Shown: piece after piece, positions 1 through 8,429 of the stretch | Position numbering within the stretch: the stretch's first letter is position 1 | Layout of the letters: every line of letters begins with the position of its first letter | Assembly (NCBI GenBank): GCA_026692905.1 | Contig: JAPLNL010000093.1 | Span: forward strand, 1 to 33,348 | Reading direction: 5' to 3' | Source of the DNA: Planctomycetota bacterium | GTDB lineage: Bacteria > Planctomycetota > Planctomycetia > Pirellulales > Pirellulaceae | Length of the DNA stretch: 33,348 bases | The notes under the pieces: generated by a model | The model's input: only the letters and a program-made list of their open reading frames with translations | What the model was told of the DNA's origin: nothing | Databases searched by the model: none | Position numbers and translations under genes: made by a program

Positions 1-8
1 TCATCCAT

Positions 9-72
9 GAGGCGTCCTTTCCTTCGGAGTTAGTCTGATAACCAACATCTTGGGCGAGGACGCCTCTTTTTT
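9..72 (+). terminator. Inverted repeat followed by six T, terminator-like
   Basis: Ten-base arms GAGGCGTCCT (9-18) and AGGACGCCTC (57-66) pair perfectly and are followed directly by six T (67-72). The 38-base loop is long for an intrinsic terminator. It could end a gene lying to the left of the window, which cannot be seen. Confidence 0.3.
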
Positions 73-268
73 CCTATATCACTTCAGCCGTTTTCAGGCG
101 CATTGCACGGATCGCACCCTACGTAGGAAGGGGCTTGGATTAGCGAAAGTCGGGGCAATCGTGTTATGCATTCCATGCCTGTCTTCCTGCTGCTTGCTGG
201 GCATTCCATTTGGAATTTGGGGTATCATCGCGCTGAATTCCAACTCTGCGAAGCAATTGTTCAGTTAG
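50..268 (+). CDS. Putative small membrane protein or C-terminal gene remnant, DUF4190-like tail
   Basis: This is a 72-residue reading frame from a TTG; the frame is open back to position 11 and has no ATG. Residues about 29-72 form one hydrophobic segment (with a CLSSCC cluster) followed by LLGIPFGIWGIIALNSNSAKQLF. That resembles the GxPFGIWAxxVLNxPEVKxAF ending I associate with DUF4190-like membrane domains common in planctomycetes. The first 28 residues have no recognisable features and begin inside a possible terminator stem. This may therefore be the surviving 3' end of a longer, frameshifted gene rather than an intact one. It ends convergently, overlapping by 4 bases the stop of the dihydroorotase homologue. 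No SD is visible before the TTG. Confidence 0.35.
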   Translation: MGEDASFFLYHFSRFQAHCTDRTLRRKGLGLAKVGAIVLCIPCLSSCCLLGIPFGIWGIIALNSNSAKQLFS

Positions 269-1575
269 CTCGCGTTTCGCTCTGATACCGTCCAGCGTTT
301 GCGACCGGCGACAAATGTGCTCAAAACAACTCCATACAAAATCGTACCATTCAATGGTGTGTTGTAGGACTTGCTTTGCAGAGCCGTCGCGTCAACTTGC
401 CATTCCCTGTCCGGTTCGATGATGGTGAAGTCGGCTGGCTGTCCGGTTGCTAGACTGCCACCCGGTTGCCCCAGTAGCTTTGCGGGATTGAGGCTCATTT
501 TTTCGAACGCTTGGCACCATGTCAGAATCCCTGGACGGATGAGATGAGTGATCACTTGAGCTAGAGCCGTTTCCAAGGCGATCATTCCAAACGGGGCAGC
601 GTCAATCTCCAACATCTTCTTTTCCAACGAACAGGGGCGATGCCCACTGCTGATGATATCGATCGTGCCATCCCGGAGCCCTTCCAAGCATGCTTCGATA
701 TGGTCCTGTGATCGCATTGGTGGATTTATTTTGCAGTTCGCGTCAAATGTTCGCATCAGCGTATCGCACATGTGCGCGTTGGCGATGAAAATACCGGAAG
801 TGAATGGGATTCCACGGGCTTTGGCGCGCCGACACAACTCGACGCTCCCCGAAGTGCTTATGCTCGTTAGGTGCAATCGTCCTCCCGTCGCTTCCACGAG
901 TCGGAGATCTCTTGAGGTAGCTAAGTCCTCGGCTTCGGCTGGGATCGGTGAAAGGCCGAGTTTGAGTTGCTCCAAGCCCTCATGCATGACACCTCCTCGG
1001 GATAGCGATGCGATCTCAGGATGATCAAAAACCACCCGGTCAAACATCCCGCAATACTCGAGCGCTCGGCGGAGAAGCGCGGTGTTTTCGATTGGGCGTG
1101 GACCATCGCTCAACGCCACTGCGCCTGCCTCGACGAGAGAGCCGATTTCGGCGAGGGATTCTCCATTTTGGTTTTTGCTGACGCACCCCAACGCATAGAC
1201 ACGGCAGTTGTCCGCTCGAACCCCTTTCTGACGAATGAACTCCACGCTGGCAGCGGTATCGATGGGTGGTTCTGAGTTCGAGGAAAGAGCGATCGCTGAG
1301 TAACCGCCAGCCAAAGCCGCGGTTGTTCCCGTTACGATGGTTTCGTCTTCTTCACGTCCCGGCTCTCCAAACTCGGTTGCAAGATCGATAAGTCCCGGTC
1401 CCAATATGCAACCGGATACATCTATCCTTTGAACTTGATCGGGTAGATCGCCATCCGGCAAGTCGATTCCTGCGAAACGTCCGTCCACAATGAGCAGTCG
1501 TCCTTGACGATCCATGCCAGTACTCGGGTCCACGAGCCGCGCGTTTTCAATGAGCCAAGAGGATTCAGGTTGCAT
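265..1575 (-). CDS. pyrC: Inactive dihydroorotase homologue (PyrC'-type ATCase partner)
   Basis: The protein belongs to the amidohydrolase/dihydroorotase family over its whole length (436 residues). Family landmarks are a GPGLIDL-like start, EPGREEDETI, a GSVELCRRAKARGI stretch, INPPMRS and DAAPFGMIALETAL. The residues that bind zinc are gone. The usual D-x-H-x-H is DLATEF, the HCED region is FDHPEI, the AH(V/I)ST His is Ser (TSIST), and TDHAPH is SGHRPC, losing the catalytic Asp. It is thus probably not a dihydroorotase. In Pseudomonas, such a PyrC' is encoded just after pyrB and is required to assemble aspartate carbamoyltransferase; a structural role is inferred here. The ATG at 1575 was chosen because homology starts there. 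The longer frame to 1692 would run into pyrB. The gap to pyrB is 61 bases and no SD is seen. Confidence 0.9.
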   Translation of the reverse strand: MQPESSWLIENARLVDPSTGMDRQGRLLIVDGRFAGIDLPDGDLPDQVQRIDVSGCILGPGLIDLATEFGEPGREEDETIVTGTTAALAGGYSAIALSSNSEPPIDTAASVEFIRQKGVRADNCRVYALGCVSKNQNGESLAEIGSLVEAGAVALSDGPRPIENTALLRRALEYCGMFDRVVFDHPEIASLSRGGVMHEGLEQLKLGLSPIPAEAEDLATSRDLRLVEATGGRLHLTSISTSGSVELCRRAKARGIPFTSGIFIANAHMCDTLMRTFDANCKINPPMRSQDHIEACLEGLRDGTIDIISSGHRPCSLEKKMLEIDAAPFGMIALETALAQVITHLIRPGILTWCQAFEKMSLNPAKLLGQPGGSLATGQPADFTIIEPDREWQVDATALQSKSYNTPLNGTILYGVVLSTFVAGRKRWTVSERNAS

Positions 1576-1636
1576 GGAGTCTTGGGAGAATTGGTGTTTG
1601 AGAAAGGGGGCAACGCGAGTGGTTGGACATGGTGGG

Positions 1637-2626
1637 TTACGTTCTACCGTTGAGAAGCAACCAGAGCGTCGCCATGCGAATAGCAATGCCATTGGTAACT
1701 TGTTCGAGAATCACCGAATGGGGACCATCTGCGACCTCAGGAGTCAATTCGACCCCACGATTGATTGGGCCTGGGGCCATGATTAGGATCTCGGGCTTAC
1801 TGCGGCGAATGCGCTCTTGATTCATGGCATAGAGCAACGTGTACTCATGGACCGAAGGAAAGGGGCGGATGGCTTGTCGCTCGAACTGGATTCTCAACAG
1901 ATTCAACACATCGCAGCGGGGTAGAATCTTGTCCAAGCTATAAGAGACCTCAACGCCGAGTTTCTCCCAATTCTTGGAAACCAAGGTAGCTGGGCCGCAA
2001 ACGATAACCTTGGCACCGAGTTTGAGCAGTCCCCAGATATTGGAGCGAGCCGTCCTGGAATGGGCAATGTCGCCAACCAGCGCGATGGTCAATCCGGACA
2101 ACGAGCCGAGGTGTTGTCGAATGGTCAAAATATCCAGCAGCCCCTGCGTTGGATGCTCGTGTGGGCCATCTCCCGCATTGATGACGCTACAAGCCAAATG
2201 ATTCGAAAGCATGTGTGGTGTGCCAGGTGAACTATGTCGGACGACTACGGCGTCGACTAGCATTGCCTCGATGGTTTTTGCGGTGTCGATAAACGTTTCG
2301 CCTTTGGCGACGCTTGAGCCGCTAGACGAAAATTCAACCGTGTCAGCACCGAGTCTCTTCGCGGCGAGCGAAAAGCTATTCTTGGTTCGAGTGCTGTTCT
2401 CGAAAAACAGATTGGCAACTGTCCTTCCCTTGAGCAAATCCAGCTTGGTTCGCCCATTGGAAGTTGCCTTGTGGAGAAATTCCGCAAAGTCCAAGATCAA
2501 TGTGATCTCGCTCGCAGTTAGATGTTCCAGCCCCAACAAATGCTTATGATTCCACGAATCAGGGATCCGTGGAGCATTGATTAGTGAGTGAGGGGTGGTT
2601 GCGACTAAGGCCGACTCGTGGGACAT
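1637..2626 (-). CDS. pyrB: Aspartate carbamoyltransferase catalytic chain
   Basis: This enzyme makes N-carbamoyl-L-aspartate from carbamoyl phosphate and aspartate, the committed cytosolic step of pyrimidine synthesis. The 329 residues carry the carbamoyl-phosphate loop FFENSTRT, the SVAKGET loop with the active-site Lys, [12 protein letters not shown], the [11 protein letters not shown] loop and LRIQFERQ. The C-terminal motif is [10 protein letters not shown], with Ala where HPGPxNRG is usual. An N-terminal extension of about 30 residues precedes the first domain, as in class A (Pseudomonas-type) enzymes, and the ending [20 protein letters not shown] is also close to that class. The pseudo-dihydroorotase follows 61 bases downstream, so a PyrB-PyrC' complex is likely. 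The ATG at 2626 is preceded by a GAGAAGG SD-like sequence. No pyrI gene is present here. Confidence 0.96.
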   Translation of the reverse strand: MSHESALVATTPHSLINAPRIPDSWNHKHLLGLEHLTASEITLILDFAEFLHKATSNGRTKLDLLKGRTVANLFFENSTRTKNSFSLAAKRLGADTVEFSSSGSSVAKGETFIDTAKTIEAMLVDAVVVRHSSPGTPHMLSNHLACSVINAGDGPHEHPTQGLLDILTIRQHLGSLSGLTIALVGDIAHSRTARSNIWGLLKLGAKVIVCGPATLVSKNWEKLGVEVSYSLDKILPRCDVLNLLRIQFERQAIRPFPSVHEYTLLYAMNQERIRRSKPEILIMAPGPINRGVELTPEVADGPHSVILEQVTNGIAIRMATLWLLLNGRT

Positions 2627-2712
2627 AAACCTTCTCTCAGTGCCTGCATTGGTATGAGCGCCTGATTCTAAAGTTCATTGCCCAGATAGGGAAGGAGCTA
2701 ACTGGTTACTTG

Positions 2713-4248
2713 CTACTGTCCGAAACTATCGTCGTCCTTTTCAATGACCACTTCCTTCTTTTCGCCAAGGATTTCGTCGCATTCGGTCCGAACAGCCAGA
2801 ATCGATTTTTTCACCGAAGCATTGAGAGAATTAAGGTCGTTAATTTTTTCATCGTTGAGATCCTTTTGGAATTGGTCGATCTTCTCAATTAACTTGGTAA
2901 CCTTCTCCTTTTCCGGTGCAGGGAGGAAAGCCAAGAGTGCTTTTTCTGCCTTTCCTTTTTCTTTGTCTTTTTCGTCTGGTATGGGTCGCTTTTGAAATGC
3001 GGCATTGAGAGCAAGGCCATTGAGGGCCAAGTGAATTTTCTCAAAACGTTGGTGCGCGATTCGTCTCGCGTTTTTAACTTCTTTAGGCTGTTCCTCCTTT
3101 TTGGGTTTTGTTCCTCCTCCGCCCCCGCCTTTCCCGAATTCGCCCATTTCCGGGCCCTCTCCACCGCTTGAACTGGATGACGAAGCCCCACCCTTCTTCG
3201 GGCCTCCTCCACCGGAACCAGGCATCCCCATACTGCTACCCATTCCCATTCCCATTCCCATGTCGCCGCCAGCACCTGAAGCACCGGAATTGGCGATACG
3301 CTTCTTCCAATCCTTGGTCGATTTTTTGATGAACTTGGCAATGGCTTTTTCGAGAACGACGGCGTCCTCAGCTGAAATGGTTGTATGCTTGATTGTGCCA
3401 AAACTAGCCAATGCAGATTCGACAAGCCATTCCGATTTTTGTTCGTCGATGATCTTGATCAAGGCAGGCGTGAGGGCTGCGGTCGCAAGTTTCGAGGGCC
3501 CTTTTTCCTTGTCCTTGTCTGTTTCCAATTTCGCAATTTCGGTGAGGCAATCGATTGTCTGAGACGTTAGATAGTAGTGCGCTTCGGAGTCTCGCGTGAG
3601 AGGGGCTGGACTCGTCAGAGTGGACTGCAGACTTTGAACGAATCGGCCTCGAACTTGTTCGCTTAACAAAGGACTCTTAACGTGCCTCAACAAGCTACTC
3701 AGGCCGGAACTAAGGACTCCATCGTTTTCTTTCTGGTCGATGAATTCAAGGATGGTTTTTTGGACCATAGCTTCTGGACTCATCCGTCCAATCAAGACAG
3801 CTGCATTGATACGTGCTGTAGGCGAGTATGTCTTCCCGTCCGCGCCCTTGAGCGCTAGGTCTCGCATTTCTTTGATAAAGTACGTGTTGTACTTAGGGAC
3901 GAGTTCCTTGTTTCTTTCGATTGCTTCCATGTCGGACAGAATGTCCTTGCGAGCAAGATTGATTTGCTCTGGCGAGTCTTGTGTTAAAGTTGGAAGCAAG
4001 TAATCGCGATAGTATTCCTCAATCGGGGCGAAGTCTGGCTTTTCCCCCTTGTTGCTAATTGCTTTTTTCTTTTCCTTTTCCTTTTCATCTTTGGCTTTAT
4101 CCTTGAGCTTGACCTCTCGCTGTTTGAAAGCTGGGGGCGCCGCCTGGGCGTGCACCTTGGCCTCCAAGAAATCCGGACCAGCCATCAAAGCCATGGCACC
4201 AAAAAAAGACGATTGAACGACCAAACTAATGTGTGTTCGTCGGCGCAT
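2713..4248 (-). CDS. Exported HEAT-like protein with Gly/Met/Ser low-complexity region
   Basis: The function is not recognised. The 511 residues begin with a basic stretch (MRRRTH) and a hydrophobic segment ending near VHAQA, consistent with a signal peptide. A Lys/Glu-rich stretch follows (about residues 40-70), then an alpha-helical region to about residue 320. That region has degenerate repeats such as RINAAVLIGRM and LVESALASFGTI, reminiscent of HEAT repeats. Residues about 325-385 are low complexity: GMGMGMG, runs of Gly and a run of six Ser. The C-terminal part is again charged and helical, probably coiled coil. The start at 4248 has a GAGGTGG SD just upstream. The gene lies 86 bases before pyrB on the same strand, with no functional link evident. 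An exported structural or binding role is only a guess. Confidence 0.75.
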   Translation of the reverse strand: MRRRTHISLVVQSSFFGAMALMAGPDFLEAKVHAQAAPPAFKQREVKLKDKAKDEKEKEKKKAISNKGEKPDFAPIEEYYRDYLLPTLTQDSPEQINLARKDILSDMEAIERNKELVPKYNTYFIKEMRDLALKGADGKTYSPTARINAAVLIGRMSPEAMVQKTILEFIDQKENDGVLSSGLSSLLRHVKSPLLSEQVRGRFVQSLQSTLTSPAPLTRDSEAHYYLTSQTIDCLTEIAKLETDKDKEKGPSKLATAALTPALIKIIDEQKSEWLVESALASFGTIKHTTISAEDAVVLEKAIAKFIKKSTKDWKKRIANSGASGAGGDMGMGMGMGSSMGMPGSGGGGPKKGGASSSSSSGGEGPEMGEFGKGGGGGGTKPKKEEQPKEVKNARRIAHQRFEKIHLALNGLALNAAFQKRPIPDEKDKEKGKAEKALLAFLPAPEKEKVTKLIEKIDQFQKDLNDEKINDLNSLNASVKKSILAVRTECDEILGEKKEVVIEKDDDSFGQ

Positions 4249-4425
4249 GAGGCCACCTCATCGGTAGTGAAAAGAGGAGCAAGTTTTCCGGAAAAGCAGT
4301 TGCGGGTAGTCCCACTCAATTAAGGTACGGTAACTGCCCCCCCGATGTCAACTTTTCCCTAGGGGAATCGTCCCAGTTCGTCGGATATTTCTGGCCAAAC
4401 CATCCGGAAATACGGCAAACCCGGG

Positions 4426-5172
4426 TTAGCGGCCTTCTCGCAGGCGTTCACCCAGAAAATTGTCAAGTTCCGGGATTGCGAAAATTTTGTTCACGGCAGT
4501 GTCGATGTCGTACTCAATCCTGCGGAACTCGATCCGCGGATATTCGAGAATAACAAAACAGCTTCGCCAGTCGCCGTCTCGGGGTTGGCCAACGCTACCG
4601 ACGTTAATCATAGCTTTGTCTTCGGGCAAAGTCATCTGATACCCGAATTCATCCGGGCGCATGAATTGCATGTTGGTTGTGAAGATGCCAGGCGCGTGTG
4701 TATGCCCCTGAAAGGTATACCCTTGGACCATGGAGAAGAGCTTTTCCATTTTCCGTCGATTGAATACATCTTCCGGAAACACGTACTCGTTTAGCGGATT
4801 CCGAACAGAGCCATGCACGAACAAAATGTTCTCTTCGGCAATCATACGAGGCAGCCTCGCTAAATATTCGAGGCGTCGCTGTGCAGCTTCGGGATGAGTA
4901 TTGCATTCCAATTGCCGACGAGTCCAGAAAATCGCTTGTTCGGCCGCGGCACTAAACCCCTCAGGGTCAATCAGCGCCCCATAGTCATGGTTTCCTAAAA
5001 CACATTGCTCAAACGTCGAGACGATATCGAGACATTCGCACGGATTCGCACCGTAGCCCACCACGTCTCCAAGACAAATAATCCGATCGCAATGCTGCGA
5101 CTCAATATCCTTAAGCACAGCTTGCAGTGCTTCCAAATTGCCGTGAATATCGCTAACGATTGCAGTGCGCAC
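4426..5172 (-). CDS. Calcineurin-like metallophosphoesterase (second of a tandem pair)
   Basis: The 248 residues carry the full binuclear-metal set: SDIHGN near the N-terminus, GDVVGYG, GNHD, FVHGS and GHTH, followed by INVGSVGQPRDGD. This is the layout of the bacterial YfcE/MJ0936-like phosphodiesterase-phosphatase group; the substrate cannot be told. I chose the GTG at 5172 (reading MRTAIVSDIH) because it matches the start of the upstream paralogue. A longer frame to an ATG at 5247 would overlap that gene and add 25 residues with no family counterpart. It is 49 bases downstream of the paralogue, sharing long identical stretches (CLGDVVGYG, PCECLD, DPEGF, NEYVFPE, VGSVGQPRD). The pair is therefore probably co-transcribed and arose by tandem duplication. 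Confidence 0.88.
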   Translation of the reverse strand: MRTAIVSDIHGNLEALQAVLKDIESQHCDRIICLGDVVGYGANPCECLDIVSTFEQCVLGNHDYGALIDPEGFSAAAEQAIFWTRRQLECNTHPEAAQRRLEYLARLPRMIAEENILFVHGSVRNPLNEYVFPEDVFNRRKMEKLFSMVQGYTFQGHTHAPGIFTTNMQFMRPDEFGYQMTLPEDKAMINVGSVGQPRDGDWRSCFVILEYPRIEFRRIEYDIDTAVNKIFAIPELDNFLGERLREGR

Positions 5173-5221
5173 GAGTTGGGTTTTCTTGTGTTCTAAAATG
5201 GAGTCCGTAAATAAATCCGGC

Positions 5222-5974
5222 TTAACGCCCCGTACGCAAGCGATCACCCAACATGTTGTCTAGCTCTGGCACACCGTAAATCTTTTGGCATGTGGTCTCG
5301 AAGTCGTATGGTACCCGGCGAAAATAAATCTTGCGGGCTTCATGATCAATGATGACGTAACAAGCGCGGTTGTCTTCGTCGCGAGGCTGTCCGACGCTGC
5401 CTACATTGACCATCAACTTCTCTTTGCCGAGCGAAAAAACACCATCGCACTGAGAAGGCTTAATGAACTCAAGATCGGGCGTGAATACACCGGGCATATG
5501 AGTATGTCCCTGAAAACAATACTGCGTGACCCGCGTAAAGATGTTCTCCATTTTGTTCTTGTCATAAATCGTCTCAGGAAAAACATACTCGTTGGTCGGG
5601 TCCCTCGGTGAACCGTGAACGAACATGAATTTGTCCTGGTGCTGCAACTTAGGCAATTCGCTCAAGTAATCCCAACGCCTGTTGACGACGTTAAGTACTC
5701 CAGCGTCCAAACGATCCCGTGTCCAGTAGATAGCCCTCAAGGCCACGGGATTGAACCCCTCAGGGTCGAAAAGCGCCGCCTGATCGTGGTTTCCCATGAT
5801 CGTCAACGACGTCTTGCGCATCACTAAATCCAAGCACTCACAAGGGTTAGGGCCATAACCGACGACATCCCCCAAACATACGATATTGTCAACGGATTGG
5901 CTTGCGATATCCGTCAGCACTGCTTGCAGCGCCTCGAAATTACCGTGAATATCGCTAATCAGTGCTTGCCTCAC
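5222..5974 (-). CDS. Calcineurin-like metallophosphoesterase (first of a tandem pair)
   Basis: The 250 residues contain all the metal-binding motifs in order: SDIHGN, GDVVGYG, GNHD, FVHGSPRD and GHTHMPG, then VNVGSVGQPRD. It is predicted to be a soluble phosphoesterase of the YfcE-like group with unknown substrate. The GTG at 5974 is chosen as the start because GAGGAG lies 6 bases upstream on the minus strand (5981-5986) and the coding similarity to the next gene begins there. A frame continues upstream to 6127 but adds 51 residues unlike the family. It is the first gene of a two-gene minus-strand unit, divergent from the SDR gene with 282 bases between them, where both promoters must lie. 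Confidence 0.9.
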   Translation of the reverse strand: MRQALISDIHGNFEALQAVLTDIASQSVDNIVCLGDVVGYGPNPCECLDLVMRKTSLTIMGNHDQAALFDPEGFNPVALRAIYWTRDRLDAGVLNVVNRRWDYLSELPKLQHQDKFMFVHGSPRDPTNEYVFPETIYDKNKMENIFTRVTQYCFQGHTHMPGVFTPDLEFIKPSQCDGVFSLGKEKLMVNVGSVGQPRDEDNRACYVIIDHEARKIYFRRVPYDFETTCQKIYGVPELDNMLGDRLRTGR

Positions 5975-6256
5975 TACGGGCTCCTCGACTGGACGACTTG
6001 CGTTTCCGCCAAGGGCGGGTAGGACAAAAATCAGGGGAAAGGTAACAACCTTAATTCTAGTCCGAGTAACAGAACATGGGCAGCCCAGATGGTCTCGACC
6101 CGAACGAATTTGTAACTTACCCCTCATCCAATCGACGGAATCCCGGTTTTTCCGCCTAAGATATCCTCTCCAATCCTAAATTTGAGACGTTATCAAAAAC
6201 TCCATAAAACGGGACCGGATCAAGAAAACCAACTCAATCGAAGTGACGGAAAGAAA

Positions 6257-7060
6257 ATGTCAGAAAAAAAAGTGGCCTGGATTACAGGCAGCGGTTCGCC
6301 GCGCGTCGGACAAGTTGTCGCAAAGCATTTTGCATCCCAAGGTTACCAAATCGCGCTGCACGCAAACACATCCATGGAAAATGCGGCCAAATGCGCTGCC
6401 GAGCTGAATCGAATCGGTACCAAGACGATCGTCGTACAAGGAGCAGTAGAAGAGCCCGACTTTGCGAGGATTGCGGTGCATCGAATTGTTCAGCAGTTCG
6501 GTCGATTGGATGTCCTCGTCAACTCTGCCGCGATCTGGGATTGGCGCGCGCTCGAGGATACCACCGCTGCGGATATACAACGCCAATTCCAAGTGAATAC
6601 TTTGGGGACATTCCTCTGCAGCCAAGCGGCTGGCTTGCAAATGACCAAGCAGCCAGATGGGGGTTCTATTGTGCTCATCGGAGACTGGGCTGTGCTTCGG
6701 CCCTACCCCGATTTCTCAGCCTACTTTGCCGGCAAAGGCGCCATCGAAACCATGACTCGCTCCCTGGCTGTCGAATTGGCGACTAGAAACCCGGCTGTCC
6801 GCGTCAACGCCATCCTACCGGGCCCAGTCATGTTGGATGAGTCCATTTCGCTACAAAAAACGAATGCGATTCAATCGCAATGTTTACTCAAACGGTTGGG
6901 TAGACCGGAGGATGTCGCCCAGGCAGCTTACTTTCTTGCAACCCAAGAATTCATTACCGGCGCCTGCTTGCCTGTCGATGGCGGTCGAAGCATCTATGCT
7001 GGCGATTCCAAAGATGCTATCGCACACCCTACGTTTCGTGGAATCGGAAACAATGAGTAA
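6257..7060 (+). CDS. SDR oxidoreductase, pteridine-reductase-like active site
   Basis: This is a short-chain dehydrogenase/reductase of 267 residues. The cofactor loop is TGSGSPRVG (residues 10-18), with an Arg just before VG. ALHANTS follows strand beta-2, and NSAA replaces NNAG. The catalytic Tyr-x3-Lys is Y156/K160 (YFAGK), and the C-terminal part has VNAILPGPV and the PxDG motif near the end. The residue 13 before the Tyr, normally Ser, is Asp143 (GDW). That Asp-Tyr-Lys triad and the Arg in the glycine loop are features of pteridine reductases PTR1/FolM, which reduce biopterin or dihydrofolate with NADPH. A related role is inferred. The ATG at 6257 has GGAAAG upstream and begins right before the Rossmann strand; a TTG-started extension to 6182 is less likely. 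Confidence 0.85.
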   Translation: MSEKKVAWITGSGSPRVGQVVAKHFASQGYQIALHANTSMENAAKCAAELNRIGTKTIVVQGAVEEPDFARIAVHRIVQQFGRLDVLVNSAAIWDWRALEDTTAADIQRQFQVNTLGTFLCSQAAGLQMTKQPDGGSIVLIGDWAVLRPYPDFSAYFAGKGAIETMTRSLAVELATRNPAVRVNAILPGPVMLDESISLQKTNAIQSQCLLKRLGRPEDVAQAAYFLATQEFITGACLPVDGGRSIYAGDSKDAIAHPTFRGIGNNE

Positions 7061-7115
7061 GACGAACGGTATTGGCCAATTCAACCAAGCACACCAGCCA
7101 GGATGTTTTTTGGGT

Positions 7116-8429
7116 TTATTCGTGCCGGAGGGCTTCGATGGGGTTCATCAAGGCGGCTCGCCTGGCGGGATACAGGCCAAACAGCAGGCCTACCCCGAGT
7201 GAAATGAAAAGCGACAGCAGAACCGACCACAACGCAATTCGCGGTTCCAGCGTGTAAATAATGGGCGGAAGCAAGTCAGGGGAAAACGCGGTTACGATCG
7301 TTCTCGTTGTTCGAAACAAGGGTCCGCACATCAAACCACATAGCACTCCCAACACTCCGCCACTTCCCGTCAACACCAACGTCTCAACCAAAAATTGTTG
7401 GATGATGTGACTGCGTTTAGCACCCAATGCGCGTCGGATGCCAATCTCGCGGGTCCGTTCGGTTACCGTTGCTAACATGATGTTCATGATGCCTATGCCA
7501 CCGACCAATAACGATATCCCGGCGATCACGACGAGCATCACGTTGAACATGGCTTTGGTACGTTCGGCTTGACGAAGTAGTTCCTTGGGGACAACGACTG
7601 CGTAATCCTGTTTCTCATGGTACTTTTTGAGCAACGATTCGACGATGGCCACCGTTTCATCGATTTGCTGAACGTCGCCAACTGTTAACGTTATTTGGGT
7701 GAGCTCGACGATCTCCCCTTTGAAATTCATCCCTTCGCCGGTTCGAGTCATAATCTGATCGCCGACGCGATGGCGAAAGGTCTCGAGCGGAATGTAAGCA
7801 TCGAAACTATAGTCTCTCGAATCCAAGCTTCCGCCGATCGCAGCCGATGCGCTTCTGGCTTTGGTTTGGCCGATGACGGTGTAGACGTCGCTTTCGACCT
7901 TAATATTCTTTCCGATAGGATTTTCGCCTGGGAAGAGTTTTTGGGCGGTTCCATCTGCGAGCACGATCAGATTCTCTTGGTTATCCTGCTTGGCCATCCA
8001 GCGGCCTCTAGCCATCTCGAGACGATTCAGTTCAAAATGCTCTTCTGCGCAGCCGATTAAGTTGATGCTGGCAGTGCGGGCGTTGACGCGACATTCTCTT
8101 TTTAGCTCGCGAATAGGGACAGAACGAACGATGGTCGGAACATTGGAAAGGATGCGTTGATAATCTACTCTCAACAACCCGTAGCTTTTGACCCGGGATT
8201 TCTCGCCGCTTGTTGGAATGGGTTCGACGCTGCGGATGATAATATTCTTCGCGCCAAGCTCAAGAATCTGTTGCTGTGCTTGATAGCTGACTCCCTCGCC
8301 CATCGCCACTAGCCAAATCACGGTCGTTGTACCAATGAAGATCCCCAACGCTGCGAGGGCTGAACGCATCTTCTGAAGCAAAAGGCTTTTTAGTCCAAGC
8401 CTAATCGTTTGCCCGAGCGATCCACTCAT
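7116..8429 (-). CDS. MacB/FtsX-type ABC transporter permease
   Basis: This inner-membrane permease of 437 residues has the MacB-like layout. There is one N-terminal membrane segment (LAALGIFIGTTTVIWLVAMG), a periplasmic domain of about 200 residues, then three C-terminal membrane segments. These include the FtsX signature (GGIGIMNIMLATVTERTREIGIRRALGA) and end in YPARRAALMNPIEALRHE. It lacks the N-terminal ATPase domain of true MacB. Its start overlaps the stop of the adaptor gene by four bases (ATGA), so the two are translationally coupled. They should form one export complex moving a substrate out of the cytoplasm or periplasm. No ABC ATPase gene lies beside them in this window, so the motor must come from elsewhere. 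The substrate is unknown. Confidence 0.92.
   Translation of the reverse strand: MSGSLGQTIRLGLKSLLLQKMRSALAALGIFIGTTTVIWLVAMGEGVSYQAQQQILELGAKNIIIRSVEPIPTSGEKSRVKSYGLLRVDYQRILSNVPTIVRSVPIRELKRECRVNARTASINLIGCAEEHFELNRLEMARGRWMAKQDNQENLIVLADGTAQKLFPGENPIGKNIKVESDVYTVIGQTKARSASAAIGGSLDSRDYSFDAYIPLETFRHRVGDQIMTRTGEGMNFKGEIVELTQITLTVGDVQQIDETVAIVESLLKKYHEKQDYAVVVPKELLRQAERTKAMFNVMLVVIAGISLLVGGIGIMNIMLATVTERTREIGIRRALGAKRSHIIQQFLVETLVLTGSGGVLGVLCGLMCGPLFRTTRTIVTAFSPDLLPPIIYTLEPRIALWSVLLSLFISLGVGLLFGLYPARRAALMNPIEALRHE

Noticed and set aside
1576-1692. Longer N-terminus for the dihydroorotase homologue overlapping pyrB
   Set aside because: The extra 39 residues have no family match; homology begins at the ATG at 1575.
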